From Streptosporangium album (GTDB lineage: Bacteria > Actinomycetota > Actinomycetes > Streptosporangiales > Streptosporangiaceae), in the NCBI RefSeq assembly GCF_014203795.1, contig NZ_JACHJU010000001.1, positions 3,224,001 to 3,288,000 on the forward strand: 64,000 bases of DNA. The letters are read 5' to 3'. The notes under the pieces were generated by a model that saw only the letters and a list, made by a program, of their open reading frames with translations, was not told the origin of the DNA and made no database searches. Below, piece by piece: positions 33,648 to 43,669 of the stretch. Positions within the stretch are counted from its first letter, which is position 1, and each line of letters begins with the position of its first letter. Both the position numbers and the translations under genes were made by a program.

Positions 33648-35779
33648 TGTCCACTCCCGTGATCGAAGCGCCGGGCCGCGCCCCAGCTCCGCAGAAGAGG
33701 GTCGGCGGCGGTCTGCTCGATCCCCGGCAGCTCATCGCGTCACTGCCCGCCGCCCTGGCCAAGCTCAACCCCGTGCACATGTGGCACAACCCGGTCATGC
33801 TGATCGTCGAGATCGGCGCGGTGTTCTCCACCGTGCTCGCGGTCGCCGGTCCGTCGTTCTTCGCCTGGGCGATCGTCGTGTGGCTCTGGCTCACAGTGAT
33901 CTTCGCCAACCTCGCCGAGGCCGTGGCCGAGGGCCGGGGCAAGGCGCAGGCCGCCACCCTGCGCGCCGCCAAGCGCGACACCACCGCCCGCAGGCTCGTG
34001 AACCGCGCCGACCCGGACCGCTGGGAGGGCGTCGGCGCGCCCGAACTCAGACAGGGCGACTTCGTGGTCGTCGAGGCCGGGGAGATCATCCCCGGTGACG
34101 GCGACGTGGTCGAAGGCATCGCCAGCGTCGACGAGTCGGCCATCACCGGCGAGTCCGCGCCGGTGATCCGCGAGTCCGGCGGTGACCGTTCGGCGGTCAC
34201 CGGCGGCACCAAGGTGCTCTCCGACCGGATCATCGTCCAGATCACCCAGAAGCCGGGCGAGAGCTTCATCGACCGGATGATCGCCCTGGTCGAGGGCGCC
34301 AACCGGCAGAAGACGCCCAACGAGATCGCCCTCAACATCCTGCTGGCCGCGCTGACGATCATCTTCCTGGTCGCCACCGTCACCATGCAGCCGCTGGCCA
34401 TCTACTCCAAGGCCGACAACCCCGGCATCCCCGACTCCCTCGCCCTGAACGGCAACGGCGTCACCGGCATCGTGCTGGTCTCGCTGCTGGTCTGCCTCAT
34501 CCCGACCACGATCGGCGCGCTGCTGAGCGCGATCGGCATCGCGGGCATGGACCGCCTGGTCCAGCGCAACGTGCTGGCCATGAGCGGGCGCGCGGTCGAG
34601 GCCGCCGGTGACGTCAGCACGCTGCTGCTGGACAAGACCGGCACCATCACCCTGGGCAACCGGCAGGCCTCGGAGTTCGTCCCGACGCCGGGTGTGTCCG
34701 CCGACGAGCTGGCCACGGCCGCCCAGCTGGCCAGCCTCGCCGACGAGACCCCCGAGGGGCGCTCGATCGTGGTCTACGCCAAGCAGGCGTACGGCCTGCG
34801 CGAGCGGCAGCCGGGAGAGCTGGCCCACGCCGAGTGGGTCCAGTTCACCGCCCAGACCCGGATGTCGGGCGTCAACGTCGACGGACGCCGGGTCCGCAAG
34901 GGCGCGGCGACCGCGGTCATGAAATGGGTCCGCGACCACGGCGGCCACCCGACCGACGAGGTCGGCGCGATCGTGGACGCCATCTCCGGTTCCGGCGGCA
35001 CCCCGCTGGTCGTGGGCGAGGCCGTCGACGGCAGAGCACGCGTGCTGGGCGTCATCCACCTCAAGGACGTCGTCAAGCAGGGCATGCGCGAGCGGTTCGA
35101 CGAGATGCGCCGGATGGGCATCCGCACCGTCATGATCACTGGTGACAACCCGCTGACCGCCAAGGCCATCGCCGACGAGGCCGGGGTCGACGACTTCCTC
35201 GCCGAGGCCACCCCCGAGGACAAGCTCGCCCTGATCAAGAGCGAGCAGCAGGGGGGCCGGCTGGTCGCCATGACCGGTGACGGCACCAACGACGCGCCCG
35301 CGCTGGCCCAGGCGGACGTCGGGGTGGCGATGAACACCGGCACGTCGGCGGCGAAGGAGGCCGGCAACATGGTCGATCTCGACTCCAACCCCACCAAGCT
35401 CATCGAGATCGTCGAGATCGGCAAGCAGCTGCTCATCACGCGGGGAGCGCTGACGACCTTCTCGATCGCCAACGACATCGCCAAGTACTTCGCGATCATC
35501 CCCGCGATATTCGCCGCGGTCTACCCGGGACTGGACGCGCTGAACGTCATGCGCCTGGCCAGCCCGCAGTCGGCGATCCTGTCCGCGGTGATCTTCAACG
35601 CCCTGGTCATCGTGGCGCTGATCCCGCTGGCGCTGCGCGGTGTCCGCTACCGCCCCTCCAGTGCCTCGAAGCTGCTCAGCCGTAACCTCTACCTCTACGG
35701 CCTGGGCGGCGTCGTCGTCCCGTTCATCGGCATCAAGACCATCGATCTCCTCATTCAGTTCCTCCCGGGGATGGCATAA
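33647..35779 (+). CDS. kdpB: K+-transporting P-type ATPase subunit B
   Basis: A 710-residue P-type ATPase, the energy-coupling subunit. The phosphorylated Asp is in DKTGTIT (Asp329); the actuator loop TGES appears in AITGESAPV, the hinge as [18 protein letters not shown], and the nucleotide-binding part reads as KdpB. Membrane helices occur at ~55-95, ~240-280 and near the C terminus. ATG overlaps the kdpA stop; kdpC begins directly after the stop. Confidence 0.96.
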   Translation: MSTPVIEAPGRAPAPQKRVGGGLLDPRQLIASLPAALAKLNPVHMWHNPVMLIVEIGAVFSTVLAVAGPSFFAWAIVVWLWLTVIFANLAEAVAEGRGKAQAATLRAAKRDTTARRLVNRADPDRWEGVGAPELRQGDFVVVEAGEIIPGDGDVVEGIASVDESAITGESAPVIRESGGDRSAVTGGTKVLSDRIIVQITQKPGESFIDRMIALVEGANRQKTPNEIALNILLAALTIIFLVATVTMQPLAIYSKADNPGIPDSLALNGNGVTGIVLVSLLVCLIPTTIGALLSAIGIAGMDRLVQRNVLAMSGRAVEAAGDVSTLLLDKTGTITLGNRQASEFVPTPGVSADELATAAQLASLADETPEGRSIVVYAKQAYGLRERQPGELAHAEWVQFTAQTRMSGVNVDGRRVRKGAATAVMKWVRDHGGHPTDEVGAIVDAISGSGGTPLVVGEAVDGRARVLGVIHLKDVVKQGMRERFDEMRRMGIRTVMITGDNPLTAKAIADEAGVDDFLAEATPEDKLALIKSEQQGGRLVAMTGDGTNDAPALAQADVGVAMNTGTSAAKEAGNMVDLDSNPTKLIEIVEIGKQLLITRGALTTFSIANDIAKYFAIIPAIFAAVYPGLDALNVMRLASPQSAILSAVIFNALVIVALIPLALRGVRYRPSSASKLLSRNLYLYGLGGVVVPFIGIKTIDLLIQFLPGMA

Positions 35780-36652
35780 ATGGAACGCCTGCCCAGCTGG
35801 ATCCGCCAGCACCTCGCGGCGCTGCGCGCGCTGCTCGTCCTCACCCTGATCCTCGGCGGGGCCTACCCGCTGGTGGTCACCGGGGTCGCCCAGGCCGTCT
35901 TCAACGGCAAGGCCAACGGCTCGATCGTCCAGAAGGACGGCAGGGACGTCGGCAGCGCGATCGTCGGCCAGAACTTCACCGGCGCCGACGGCAAGGCGGT
36001 CGGAAGGTATTTCCAGAGCCGTCCGTCGGCGGCCGGTGACGGCTACGACATGCTCTCCACCTCTGCCAGCAACCTGGGCCCCGAGGACATCGTGGACGTC
36101 CTCGCCGTCCCGGGCGCCAAGGACGACAAGGGCAACCCCGACACCGGCCGGCAGAGCCTGCTCACCCAGGTCTGCGCCCGCAGCAAGGCCATCGGTGAGC
36201 TGGACGGTGTCAGTGGTGCCCGGCCGTACTGCACCCCCGACGGTGTCGGCGCCGTGCTGAAGGTCTTCCCCGCCGTCGGCGCCGTCACCCGCGCGGTCAG
36301 CGTCAACCAGGCCTGTCCCACCGCGCCGTTCATCGCCGACTACCAGGGTGTGAAGGTGGAGTGCGGCAAGCCCGGCGAGGACTACGCGGCCGGCCGTACC
36401 GTCCCGGTCCGCGGCACGCAGCGAGCGGTGGTGCCCGCCGACGCGGTCACCGCCAGCGGTTCCGGCCTCGACCCGGACATCTCACCCGCTTATGCGGAGC
36501 TACAGGCGCCCCGCGTGGCCAGGGAACGCGGCCTGCCCGTGGAGAAGGTCAGGCGGCTCATCGAGGAGAACACCACCGGACGCTCCCTCGGCTTCATGGG
36601 TGAGCCGGGTGTGAACGTCCTGAAGCTCAACCTGGCACTCGACAGGGGATGA
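35780..36652 (+). CDS. kdpC: K+-transporting ATPase subunit C, long actinobacterial form
   Basis: A 290-residue KdpC, about 100 residues longer than the E. coli protein (190). Helix 1 is at ~18-38 (LLVLTLILGGAYPLVVTGV); conserved parts are GSAIVGQNFT, YFQSRPSA, ASNLGP, and at the C-terminal end SGLDPDISPAYAELQAPRVA. Between ASNLGP and the SGLDPDIS end lies an insertion containing four cysteines (residues ~133-195) on the outer face, where disulfides could form. KdpC assists ATP binding/assembly of the pump. ATG directly follows kdpB; the stop overlaps kdpD. Confidence 0.93.
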   Translation: MERLPSWIRQHLAALRALLVLTLILGGAYPLVVTGVAQAVFNGKANGSIVQKDGRDVGSAIVGQNFTGADGKAVGRYFQSRPSAAGDGYDMLSTSASNLGPEDIVDVLAVPGAKDDKGNPDTGRQSLLTQVCARSKAIGELDGVSGARPYCTPDGVGAVLKVFPAVGAVTRAVSVNQACPTAPFIADYQGVKVECGKPGEDYAAGRTVPVRGTQRAVVPADAVTASGSGLDPDISPAYAELQAPRVARERGLPVEKVRRLIEENTTGRSLGFMGEPGVNVLKLNLALDRG

Positions 36653-39216
36653 CCGGCATGCCACGCGGACGGCTACGGGTCTATCTGGGTGCGGCCCCCG
36701 GGGTCGGCAAGACCTTCGCGATGCTGGGTGAGGGACGCCGGAGACTGGAGCGTGGCAGGGACGTGGTCGTGGGTCTGGTCGAGACCCACGGCCGCCCCCG
36801 CACCGCCGAGCTGATCGGCGGTATGGAGATCGTCCCCCGCCGGACCCTGGTCCACCGGGGGACGAGCTTCACCGAGCTGGACGTGGCCGCGGTCATCGCG
36901 CGGGCTCCCCGGATCGCGCTGATCGACGAGCTGGCGCACACCAACGTGCCCGGCTCGAAGAACGCCAAGCGCTGGCAGGACATCGAGGAGATCCTCGACG
37001 CCGGGATCGACGTCGTCTCCACCGTCAACATCCAGCACCTCGAGTCGCTGAACGACGTGGTCGAGCAGATCACCGGGGTGGCGCAGCGCGAGACCGTCCC
37101 CGACGAGGTGGTACGGCGGGCCGACCAGGTCGAGCTGGTCGACATGTCACCCGACGCACTACGCCGCAGGATGGCCCACGGCAACGTCTACGCGCCGGAG
37201 AAGGTCGACGCAGCGCTGTCGAACTACTTCCGGATGGGCAACCTGACCGCGCTGCGGGAGCTGGCGCTGCTCTGGGTGGTCGGCAAGGTCGACGACCAGC
37301 TCGACCGCTACCGCGCCGAGCACGGCATCGCGGGGACCTGGGAGGCCCGCGAGCGCGTGGTGGTCGCGCTGACCGGCGGCCCCGAGGGAGAGACGCTGGT
37401 ACGGCGGGCCGCCCGCATCGCGGACAGGACCAAGGGCGCCGACCTGCTGGCCGTCCACGTCACCCGGGCCGACGGGCTGGCCGGAGCGGATCCGGCGGGC
37501 CTGGCCCGGCAGCGCACGCTGGTGGAGGACGTGGGCGCCACCTACCACCAGGTCGTCGGCGACGACATCCCGCGCGCCCTGCTGGACTTCGCCCGGGGCG
37601 TCAACGCCACCCAGCTCGTGCTCGGCGCGTCCCGGCGCGGCCGGTTCGCCCAGCTCCTCTCGCGGGGGGTGGGGGTCACGGCGACCGCGATGTCCGGTTC
37701 CATCGACGTCCACATGATCACTCACGCCCATGCGCAGAAGGGGCGTCGTCCCACACGGTCCGGGGCGGCGCTCACCCGCACCCGCAGGCTGGCCGGATGG
37801 GCCGTCGCCGTCGCCGGGGTGCCGATCCTCACCGCCGTGCTGGTCCCGTTCAGGGATGCGCTGACACTGCCGAGCGAGATCCTGTTCTTCCTGCTCATGG
37901 TCGTCGGCGTCGCCCTCATCGGCGGCATGTGGCCGGCCGTCACCGCCGCTGTCGGCGGCTCCTTCCTGCTCAACTACTACTTCACGCCCCCGCTGCGCAC
38001 CCTGACGATCTCCAATCCGGAGAACCTCTTCGCCCTCGTCGTCTTCGTCCTGGTCGCCGCCGCGGTGAGCGCCATCGTGGATGTGGCGGCGCGCCGTACG
38101 AGGGAGGCGGCGCGGGCGGGCGCGGACGCCGAGGTGCTGTCCACGCTGGCCGGGCACGTGCTACGCGGGGAGGCGGCGCTGCCGTCGCTGCTGGCCCGGC
38201 TGCGCGAGACCTTCGCGCTGGCCTCGGTCACGCTGCTGGAGCGGCTCGGCGCACCGGGTCCGGACGACCAGTGCGACCCGGAGTCCTGGCGGATCGTCGC
38301 GACCGCCGGGGCCGCTCCCTGTACCTGTCCGGGGGCGGCCGACACCGACGTGGTCATCGACGAGTACCTGGTGCTGGCCGTACGGGGCAGGCTGCTGGAG
38401 GCCTCCGACCGCCGCGTGCTGGAGGCGTTCGCCGCCGAGGCGGCCGTGGCGCTGCGACAGGACCGCCTGCGACAGGAGGCCGAGCAGGCCAGGCCGCTGG
38501 CCGAGGCCGACAAGATGCGCACCGCGCTGCTCGCCGCGGTCAGCCATGACCTGCGCACCCCGCTCGCCTCGGCCAAGGCCGCCGTCGACAGCCTGCGCAG
38601 CACCGACGTCCAGTGGAGCGAGGAGGACCGCGGCGAGCTGCTCGCCACCGCCGACGAGTCCCTGGTCAAGCTGGACCGGCTGGTCGCCAACCTGCTCGAC
38701 ATGAGCCGCCTGCAGGCCGGAGTGCTCGGGCTGATGCCGGAGCCGACGGCGTTGGAGGAGATCGTGCCACGTGCCGTCGACGACCTCGGACAGCTGTCCG
38801 AGAGGATCGACGGGCACATCTCGGTCGACCTCCCCGACATCCTCGCCGATCCGGCGTTGCTGGAACGGATCCTGGTCAACCTCATGTCCAACGCGGTCCG
38901 CTACAGTCCGGCCGGCGAGAAGGTCCTCATCACGGGAAGCCGGCACGGCGACCACGTCGAGATCCACATCGTCGACCGCGGTCCCGGCATCCCGCCCGAG
39001 GCGCACGACCGGGTCTTCATGCCCTTCCAGCGGCTCGGCGACCGTGACAACCACACCGGTGTCGGTCTCGGCCTCGCACTCTCCCGGGGGCTCGCGGAGG
39101 CCATGGGCGGCACCCTCGTACCGGAAGAGACACCAGGGGGAGGTCTCACCATGATCCTGACACTGCCCATCTCCTCACGTGCGCACGCCGCATCCGCCAC
39201 CGTGGAGAGCGCATGA
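36649..39216 (+). CDS. kdpD: Sensor histidine kinase for K+ limitation
   Basis: An 855-residue KdpD. Domains: N-terminal KdpD domain with Walker A GAAPGVGKT (residues ~14-22), a universal-stress-like domain (~240-365), four membrane helices (~380-480), a GAF-like region, the phospho-acceptor His633 in AAVSHDLRTPL, and a C-terminal ATPase (NLMSNAVRYSPAG, DRGPGIPPEAHDRVF). It senses low K+ or ionic stress and phosphorylates KdpE. It overlaps kdpC by four bases (ATGA) and kdpE by four, so sensor, regulator and pump are one transcription unit. Confidence 0.96.
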   Translation: MTGMPRGRLRVYLGAAPGVGKTFAMLGEGRRRLERGRDVVVGLVETHGRPRTAELIGGMEIVPRRTLVHRGTSFTELDVAAVIARAPRIALIDELAHTNVPGSKNAKRWQDIEEILDAGIDVVSTVNIQHLESLNDVVEQITGVAQRETVPDEVVRRADQVELVDMSPDALRRRMAHGNVYAPEKVDAALSNYFRMGNLTALRELALLWVVGKVDDQLDRYRAEHGIAGTWEARERVVVALTGGPEGETLVRRAARIADRTKGADLLAVHVTRADGLAGADPAGLARQRTLVEDVGATYHQVVGDDIPRALLDFARGVNATQLVLGASRRGRFAQLLSRGVGVTATAMSGSIDVHMITHAHAQKGRRPTRSGAALTRTRRLAGWAVAVAGVPILTAVLVPFRDALTLPSEILFFLLMVVGVALIGGMWPAVTAAVGGSFLLNYYFTPPLRTLTISNPENLFALVVFVLVAAAVSAIVDVAARRTREAARAGADAEVLSTLAGHVLRGEAALPSLLARLRETFALASVTLLERLGAPGPDDQCDPESWRIVATAGAAPCTCPGAADTDVVIDEYLVLAVRGRLLEASDRRVLEAFAAEAAVALRQDRLRQEAEQARPLAEADKMRTALLAAVSHDLRTPLASAKAAVDSLRSTDVQWSEEDRGELLATADESLVKLDRLVANLLDMSRLQAGVLGLMPEPTALEEIVPRAVDDLGQLSERIDGHISVDLPDILADPALLERILVNLMSNAVRYSPAGEKVLITGSRHGDHVEIHIVDRGPGIPPEAHDRVFMPFQRLGDRDNHTGVGLGLALSRGLAEAMGGTLVPEETPGGGLTMILTLPISSRAHAASATVESA

Positions 39217-39881
39217 CCCGCATCCTCGTCGTCGACGACGAGCCACAGATCCTGCGGGCGCTCCGGATCAACCTCCTCGCCCGGCACTACGAGGTCGCGG
39301 TGGCCGCCGACGGCGGCGCGGCACTGCGCGAGGCGGCGGACTGGCACCCCGACCTGGTCATCCTCGACCTCGGGTTGCCCGACATCGACGGGGTCGACGT
39401 CATCCACGGCCTGCGCGGCTGGACCTCGGTCCCCATCGTGGTGCTCTCCGGCCGGGTCGGCGGCGCGGACAAGGTGGACGCGCTCGACGCGGGCGCCGAC
39501 GACTACATCACCAAGCCGTTCAACATCGACGAGCTGCTCGCCCGCGTCCGCGCGGTCACGCGACGGACCACCCTGCACGACGCCGAGCTCGCCCAGATCC
39601 ACATCGGCGACCGTGTCGTCGACCTGGCCGGTAAGACCGTCTCCGGCGGCGTGCGGCTGACGCCCACGGAGTGGCACCTGCTGGAGATCCTGCTGCGCAA
39701 CCCCGGCAAGCTGGTCAGCCAGCGCCAGCTGCTGACCGAGGTCTGGGGGGAGAAATACCTCAAGGAGACCCATTACCTGCGCCAGTACATGACCCAGCTG
39801 CGCAAGAAGCTGGAGCCCGACCCCGCCCACCCGGTGCACCTGCTGACCGAGCCGGGCATGGGCTACCGCTTCACCCCGTGA
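39213..39881 (+). CDS. kdpE: Response regulator of the kdp operon
   Basis: A 222-residue OmpR-type response regulator: receiver domain with phospho-acceptor Asp52 in VILDLGLPD, acidic pair DDE near the start, Lys101 in ITKPFN, and a winged-helix DNA-binding domain (GVRLTPTEWHLLEILL to GMGYRFTP). Activated by KdpD, it switches on kdpFABC. The stop is followed within ~40 bases by the 5'-truncated KimA-like gene. Confidence 0.95.
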   Translation: MTRILVVDDEPQILRALRINLLARHYEVAVAADGGAALREAADWHPDLVILDLGLPDIDGVDVIHGLRGWTSVPIVVLSGRVGGADKVDALDAGADDYITKPFNIDELLARVRAVTRRTTLHDAELAQIHIGDRVVDLAGKTVSGGVRLTPTEWHLLEILLRNPGKLVSQRQLLTEVWGEKYLKETHYLRQYMTQLRKKLEPDPAHPVHLLTEPGMGYRFTP

Positions 39882-39923
39882 AGCCCGGGGACGGCGTCCC
39901 CGCGGAACGCGCCGGGCAGGGGC

Positions 39924-41423
39924 GCCGGAGCGAGCCTGATCGTCGACTACGTGCTCAACGTGGCGGTGTCGGTGGCCGCCGGAGTCGCGGCGCTCACCTC
40001 TGCCTTCCCCGGGTTGCTGCCCTTCACGCTCTGGCTGTGCCTGGCCGTGCTCGCCCTGGTCACCGCGGTCAACCTCAAGGGCATCGCGCACAGTGCCCGC
40101 GCCTTCATCGCCCCCACCGCCGTCTATGTCGGCGCCATCATGCTGGTGATCGTGGCCGGACTCGTCCGGGGTGAGCCCGCGACCGTCGCCGAACACGCCG
40201 CCCAGGCGGGGAACCTGCACACCGTGGGCGTCCTGCTGGTGCTCAAGGCGTTCGCCAACGGCTGTGCCTCACTTACCGGTGTCGAAGCCATCGCCAACGC
40301 CGTCCCCTCCTTCAGGAAGCCCCGGGTCAGGCGCGCGCAGAACGCCGAGCTCGCCCTCGGCGCCCTGCTCGGGATCATGCTGGTCGGCATCGCCGCGCTG
40401 ATCGAGAAGTTCTCCATCGCCCCGGTCGGGGGAGTGACCGTGCTGGCCCAGGTCACCCGGGCCGCGCTCGGCGACGGACCGCTGTTCTACCTGGTCCAGT
40501 TCTCCACCGTGGTGCTGCTCGCGCTGGCGGCCAACACCTCCTTCGGCGGCCTGCCGGTGCTTGCCCGGCTCCTGGCCGCCGACAACAACCTGCCGCACCT
40601 GTTCGCGCTCCGCGCCGACCGGCACGTGCACCGCTACGGCATCGCCTTCCTGACGGTCGCCTCGGCCATGCTGCTGGTGATCTCGGATGGCGACATGAAC
40701 CTGCTGGTGCCGCTCTTCGCGATCGGCGTCTTCGTCGGCTTCACCCTCTCTCAGGCCGGAATGGTCAGGCACTGGGTCGGGGCCCGACCCGCCGGCTGGC
40801 GGTGGCGCGCGGCGCTGAACGGATTCGGCGCGCTCCTCACCCTGGTGGCGGCCGTGGTGGTCACGGCCTCCAAGTTCGCCGAGGGCGGCTGGCTCATCGT
40901 GGTCGCCCTCCCCCTGATCGTGCTGGCCATGCAGTGGGTCAACCGCTCCTACGGCCGCATCGGCGAGCGCCTGGAGCTCGGCCGGACCCCCGCCCCGCCC
41001 CGGCCGCGCCGCTCCGTCGTGGTGGTCCCGGTGCACGCGGTCAACCGTCTGACGCGCGAGGCCCTGGCCGCCGCGCTCTCCCTCGGCGACCGGGTCGTGG
41101 CCGTCAACGTCACTCATCCGGGGAACGAGTCAGAGGCCCGCCGGTTCGTGGAGGACTGGGAGCGCTGGCACCCCGACGTCGATCTGGCACAGGTGTTCGA
41201 CGCGCACTGGCGGCTGGACAGGCCCCTTCTGGATTACCTCAACGGCCTGCCCGAGGCGCACGTGTTCGTGCTCATCCCCGAGGTGGAGCCGGAACACGCC
41301 TGGCAGCGCATGCTGCAGAACCAGCGTGGTGCGGTGCTGGCCAGGGCACTGCGCCGCCGTACCGATACCGTGGTGTGCCGTATGCGTCTGCGCGTCGCGG
41401 ACCATGCGACCGCCGCCCCATGA
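39924..41423 (+). pseudogene. KimA-like (KUP/APC) K+ transporter lacking its N terminus
   Basis: The reading frame carries the last ~490-500 residues of an APC-superfamily permease of the KimA type, which is normally ~600-650 long. Homology begins abruptly at about 39924 with AGASLIVDYVLN, equivalent to the third membrane helix; the ~120 residues carrying helices 1-2 are missing. Later motifs are typical: GFTLSQAGM, VVTASKFAEGGWLIV, and a C-terminal soluble domain (VVVVPVHAVNRLTREAL). The frame is open back to the kdpE stop without ATG; the GTG at 39951 is a formal start only. In KimA, as I recall, K+ binding uses Asp36 (lost here) and the DYVLT motif, here DYVLN. I judge it non-functional. 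Position next to kdp suggests it was once part of the same K+ locus. Confidence 0.78.
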
Positions 41424-41470
41424 GCCTTCTCCAAGGCCGATGGCCCCATACGGGGCATGCCGTACAGAAC

Positions 41471-41494
41471 CGAGGGGAGGGCGTCCTCCCCTCG
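41471..41494. terminator. Bidirectional hairpin
   Basis: CGAGGGGAGG and CCTCCCCTCG are exact 10-base arms around GCGT, between the converging KimA-like remnant and methyltransferase gene. Confidence 0.7.
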
Positions 41495-41502
41495 GACGTG
41501 GA

Positions 41503-42162
41503 TCACCTGGCCCTGGCGACACCGAGGACATGGTCGACGCGGTGGAAGGAGAGGCGGTCGAGGCGGTCGATCTGGAAACCCGCCCGGTCGATGACGGCGA
41601 CGATGTCGCGGGCGGGATGGCAGCCGCCGCAGAGGCGCGCCCAGAGCGGGGTCGACACGGACTCGATCAGCGCGACGACCGGATTGCCGGAACGCCGGTG
41701 CTCGTAGAATCGGAGCTCGCCTCCCGGGCGGAGGACCCGCCTCACCTCCGACAGCGCCGTCTCGGGCCGGGCCGCGCAGCACAGGACCAGCGAGCAGACG
41801 ACGGCGTCACAGGAGGCGTCCGGGACCGGAAGGCGCGTCAGGGCTCCGTCGCGTATGCGTACCGGCGTCGAGGTCGTCGCCGCCGCCAGCTGAGCCGCGG
41901 CACGGAGAAAGGGGTCCGGCTCGACGAGGACGATCTCGTCGACTCCGGAGGGGAAGCAGGTCAGCTTGACCCCGTCGCCGGCGCCGATCTCCAGAACGCG
42001 CCCGCTGAGACCCGCCAGCAACCGCTCGCGCTGCCAGGTCGGCCGGGACTCACTCCCCCGCCCGGTGCACACGGGCCGGGGGTGGTGGAACTGTTCCATC
42101 CCGCGCCCCAGGTCTTTCCGGGTATCCGGTGGTCCGCTGTGTTCCTGAACGCGCACCGTCAT
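41503..42162 (-). CDS. SAM-dependent methyltransferase (class I)
   Basis: A 219-residue methyltransferase. The AdoMet-binding motif is VLEIGAGDGVKL (residues ~55-66), followed by IVLVEPD (acidic residue binding the ribose) and DAVVCSLVLCCAA at motif II; the later LRPGGELRFYEH is the usual post-II element. The first ~40 residues are His/Pro-rich and may mean the true start is internal. The acceptor is unknown. It belongs to the broad UbiE/type-11 group. It shares a hairpin terminator with the preceding locus; upstream bases 42163-42277 separate it from the YbaB gene. Confidence 0.83.
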   Translation of the reverse strand: MTVRVQEHSGPPDTRKDLGRGMEQFHHPRPVCTGRGSESRPTWQRERLLAGLSGRVLEIGAGDGVKLTCFPSGVDEIVLVEPDPFLRAAAQLAAATTSTPVRIRDGALTRLPVPDASCDAVVCSLVLCCAARPETALSEVRRVLRPGGELRFYEHRRSGNPVVALIESVSTPLWARLCGGCHPARDIVAVIDRAGFQIDRLDRLSFHRVDHVLGVARAR

Positions 42163-42277
42163 GTCTCCTCCTGAGATCGGTGCTTTCCATGGTGGACACG
42201 GCCCCTTCCGGAGGCGACCCCCTCATACGGGACTCATACGGGGGGAACGCTGATTCATATGGATTTCTGACGCCCGG

Positions 42278-42715
42278 TCAGCGACGGAACACGGCGTGGA
42301 GTCTCTCCATCGTCTCGGTGGCGGTCCGCAGGTTCTCCTGGAGCGTCCCGGCCGCGTCGCGCAACCGGTCTCCGATCACCTGCCGGTCGGTGACCAGCGA
42401 GTTGTCCGCATCCAGGACCTCGGCCGCCCGCGCCCGCGCCCGGGTCTCGGCGTCCCGCCTGGTCTGGTGGATGAGGTCCAGGATCGTCTCCGCGAGCTCG
42501 CCCGAGGCCATGCGCATCGCTCGGGGATCAATCTCGATCTTCTGGACGCCTCCGGTGGAGGAATACTCCACCGCGACGCGGCCGTCGCCGGACTCGGCCC
42601 GGACGGTGAGATCGGCGGCGGCCCTGTGCATCGCCTCCATCCGGTCGAACAGACGGCCCGCGTCACGCGCGACCTTCTCCGGATCGAAGCCCAGTGCCCG
42701 CGTGAAGTCGTCCAT
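42278..42715 (-). CDS. YbaB/EbfC-family protein
   Basis: A 145-residue protein with the YbaB fold: helical ends around a beta sheet carrying GDGRVAVEYSSTGGVQKIEIDP and the following helix MRMASGELAETILDLIHQT. YbaB proteins bind DNA as dimers in some bacteria, but actinomycete copies are commonly found beside ESX/WXG100-type genes and may have a different role there. It is the last of three same-strand genes, six bases after the previous stop. Confidence 0.82.
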   Translation of the reverse strand: MDDFTRALGFDPEKVARDAGRLFDRMEAMHRAAADLTVRAESGDGRVAVEYSSTGGVQKIEIDPRAMRMASGELAETILDLIHQTRRDAETRARARAAEVLDADNSLVTDRQVIGDRLRDAAGTLQENLRTATETMERLHAVFRR

Positions 42716-42721
42716 CGTCCT

Positions 42722-43630
42722 TCATTCCCATGGATACGTGTGGGAGCCGTCCGGATTCTGTTCCGGGACGTAAGGCCCAGTGACCGTCTGCTGGTTGCCG
42801 GAGATGTCGTTGGCACCCTTGACGGCCGCGGCCTGCGGGAGCCCGGGCGGGAGCGGCAGGCCCACGCGGGAGCCGGACCCGCGGCCCCAGAGGCCACCGG
42901 GGAACCGTCCGCCGATGCCGTGGGCGGTGAGATCACGCTCCACCCTGTTCAGGGTGCCCCAGACGAGCATGGGGCTCTGGGAGACGGTGGCCTGGACGGA
43001 GTCCGTCATCGCGCTGCGGTCGCCGGCCGCCGACTCGGCGAGGATGTCACCGGCGACGGCGGCCCCGAGGAGACCGGCGCACGTGTGGAGCAGGGTGTCG
43101 AATCCGGATTCGACCGCCTCGAATGTGCCGAAGAGCGTTCTCAACGCGTCCGTCGCCAGTATCCGCGCGTTCGCGGCGCTGAGCGGGGGGAGGGCGGCGA
43201 GGAGGACCCAGGCCGCGGTCGCCGCCATGGCCGACGCGACGGAACACATGAAAACGATCATTCCGGCCATCGCGGCTGCGGATACGTAGAGAACCGCGGC
43301 GATGAGAGACGCCCGGATCTCGATGCCCAGCAGGTCGTCGAGGAAGGCGTCCATGCGACGTTGGAAGGCCCTGCCGTCCTCGCTCCTCCAACCGTCCCGG
43401 GAGACGCCGGAGACGAGGTCACCGATCCGCTCCCTGGCGGCCCGCACATCCGTGACGACTCCGCGCCAGACCTCGGCCCCCTCCCAGAACGCCTCGGGGT
43501 CGTACTGGTGCACGTAGAACTTGCCGACGAACGGCCATCCCCCGGGCACTCCCAGTGCGGAAAGGGTGAGCGCGGCCCCGGTCCCCGTCTGCAGGCCCAG
43601 CCTGGCCAGCCCGGCGCCGCCGTCAAACAT
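42722..43630 (-). CDS. ESX/WXG100-like protein with membrane segment
   Basis: A 302-residue protein, not recognised as a named family. The N-terminal ~110 residues are helical and contain DGWRSEDGRAFQRRMDAF, a helix-turn-helix pattern similar to WXG100 substrates of type VII secretion. Two adjacent hydrophobic segments follow (~105-155: LIAAVLYVSAAAMAGMIVF and ATAAWVLLAALPP), then an amphipathic helical stretch and a Gly/Pro-rich tail ending HTYPWE. It lies between the EspC-like gene and YbaB. It may be a type VII substrate or a membrane partner; no ESX core gene (EccC etc.) is in this window. Confidence 0.65.
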   Translation of the reverse strand: MFDGGAGLARLGLQTGTGAALTLSALGVPGGWPFVGKFYVHQYDPEAFWEGAEVWRGVVTDVRAARERIGDLVSGVSRDGWRSEDGRAFQRRMDAFLDDLLGIEIRASLIAAVLYVSAAAMAGMIVFMCSVASAMAATAAWVLLAALPPLSAANARILATDALRTLFGTFEAVESGFDTLLHTCAGLLGAAVAGDILAESAAGDRSAMTDSVQATVSQSPMLVWGTLNRVERDLTAHGIGGRFPGGLWGRGSGSRVGLPLPPGLPQAAAVKGANDISGNQQTVTGPYVPEQNPDGSHTYPWE

Positions 43631-43669
43631 CGCGCCCGTTCACCGGCGCGTTCGCTGATGGGCCGGTCA

